Made by a program: the position numbers and the translations under genes. Under the pieces are notes generated by a model. The model was not told the DNA's origin and did not search any database. It saw only the letters and a list, made by a program, of their open reading frames with translations. From positions 35,739,943 through 35,803,942 of the forward strand of contig OZ035962.1 of the NCBI GenBank assembly GCA_964034945.1: DNA of 64,000 nucleotides. The letters run 5' to 3'. Below are positions 63,420-64,000 of the stretch, piece after piece. How positions within the stretch are numbered: the first letter of the stretch is position 1; each line of letters starts with the position of its first letter. The DNA is from Chrysopilus asiliformis. Lineage: Eukaryota; Arthropoda; Insecta; Diptera; Rhagionidae.

Positions 63420-64000
63420 CCCTAATCCGCATTCGCGGTGACTTTGAGACACCGATGCAGTTTTGAGAGTGATTGTTACGAATGTTAAAAAAGTTGTTGC
63501 ATTCATGCTCCTTGACTTTGTTTTTTTAAGCCAATACTATTTAAAAACGAAAAAAAAAATTTAATTTTTTTTTACTACAACAATAATATTTCGCTTTTAT
63601 GAAATTTACCCTTAATCCACGCAGGCGGTGTCTCAAAGACACCGTAACGGTTTTACCAGCAAAGAAAGGTTATTTTGGTATCACTTTGCTTCTATTTCGC
63701 AAAATATCGGACTGTAGTAGGCGATAATAACTGTAGCACTTCCCAAAAGAGAAAACGTTGCTTCCTGTGTCCCCATTTCTAAGGTCGCGCTTTGAAGCAG
63801 ATAAGTGCAAATCCAAGAAAAATGTTTGTAACGAAAATTCTTAAAAATCAATTTTATGCTACAATTATAAAAAGTACGAATAATGTATATACAAATAAAT
63901 AAATATTATTAACTGAATTAAAAAATGCAAGCTCAAAAAAATTTTTTTTTATTAAATTATTCTATTTTTCCGGCATGGTGTCTTTCAGACACCGCCTGCG
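63420..64000 (+). mobile_element. Piggybac-like left end, outer element (runs off the window)
   Basis: TTAA at 63416-63419 is followed by CCCTAATCCGCATTCGCGG and GACTTTGAGACACC. This closely resembles the inner end at 63609, so it is probably an older copy of the same family with the younger one nested in it. The right end is not in the window. Confidence 0.5.
63609..64000 (+). mobile_element. Piggybac-like element, inner copy (right tip cut by the window end)
   Basis: CCCTTAATCCACGCAGGCGG at the left is followed by the palindrome GGTGTCTCAAAGACACC. The window ends in GGTGTCTTTCAGACACC followed by GCCTGCG, the inverse of the left end, so about 10-15 bases are missing at the right. The preceding four bases are TTTA, not TTAA. 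The interior is non-coding. Confidence 0.6.

Overview
This window is eukaryotic repeat-rich DNA, almost certainly from an insect. The evidence is an AT-rich background, a very high density of short inverted-repeat elements, mariner, maT-like, hAT, pogo-like, piggyBac-like and Harbinger-like remnants, a tRNA-headed SINE, and a non-LTR element tail ending in (CCTAA)n, which resembles the insect telomere unit. A fly is plausible but not proven. I found no convincing host protein gene, no rRNA and no intact tRNA. Every open frame I can name is a broken piece of a transposon; most of the others lie inside repeats or look like chance.

Region by region. 0-10.5 kb: scattered repeats, a pair of inverted 100-bp pogo-like MITEs (4.8 and 5.6 kb), a 5'-truncated non-LTR retrotransposon with target duplication (5.9-6.7 kb) and a deleted maT-like mariner (9.4-10.3 kb). 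11-14 kb: nested elements that may sit inside one larger hAT-like frame. 15-19 kb: a tRNA-derived SINE with target duplication, a pogo-like remnant, a GC-richer island of unknown nature and a TA-flanked inverted-repeat element. 20.9-21.8 kb: a piggyBac-like element carrying a Harbinger-like MITE. 22.1-23.4 kb: a 35-bp-TIR element that carries a fragment of a recurrent arthropod protein of unknown function. 26-28 kb: a 2-kb hAT element with a perfect 8-bp target duplication. 28-32.3 kb: mariner remnants, an element with GAGCCGCTC-type subterminal repeats and further MITEs. 35-40.5 kb: Harbinger-like MITEs, one with a MADF-like fragment, and an RTE-like tail. 40.5-44.3 kb: a 3.8-kb element with long arrays of degenerate ~22-bp dyad repeats, loaded with other insertions; a 262-bp deletion derivative lies at 57.6 kb. 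45-54 kb: repeats, MITEs, and a near-perfect 384-bp palindrome split by a 1.3-kb insert that carries seven 122-bp tandem units. 54.6-55.5 kb: a deleted mariner. 57.6-64 kb: more MITEs and nested piggyBac-like ends running off the window.

A family of ~570-bp repeats recurs six times (here 'repeat A'). It ends in a TATACCC...GGGTATA hairpin and carries a GTCTGTCC/GGACAGAC tract. Diverged relatives (B, C, D) fill many gaps. The elements do not cooperate as a pathway: the window is a record of layered insertions, and flanking duplications allow much of the order of insertion to be read.
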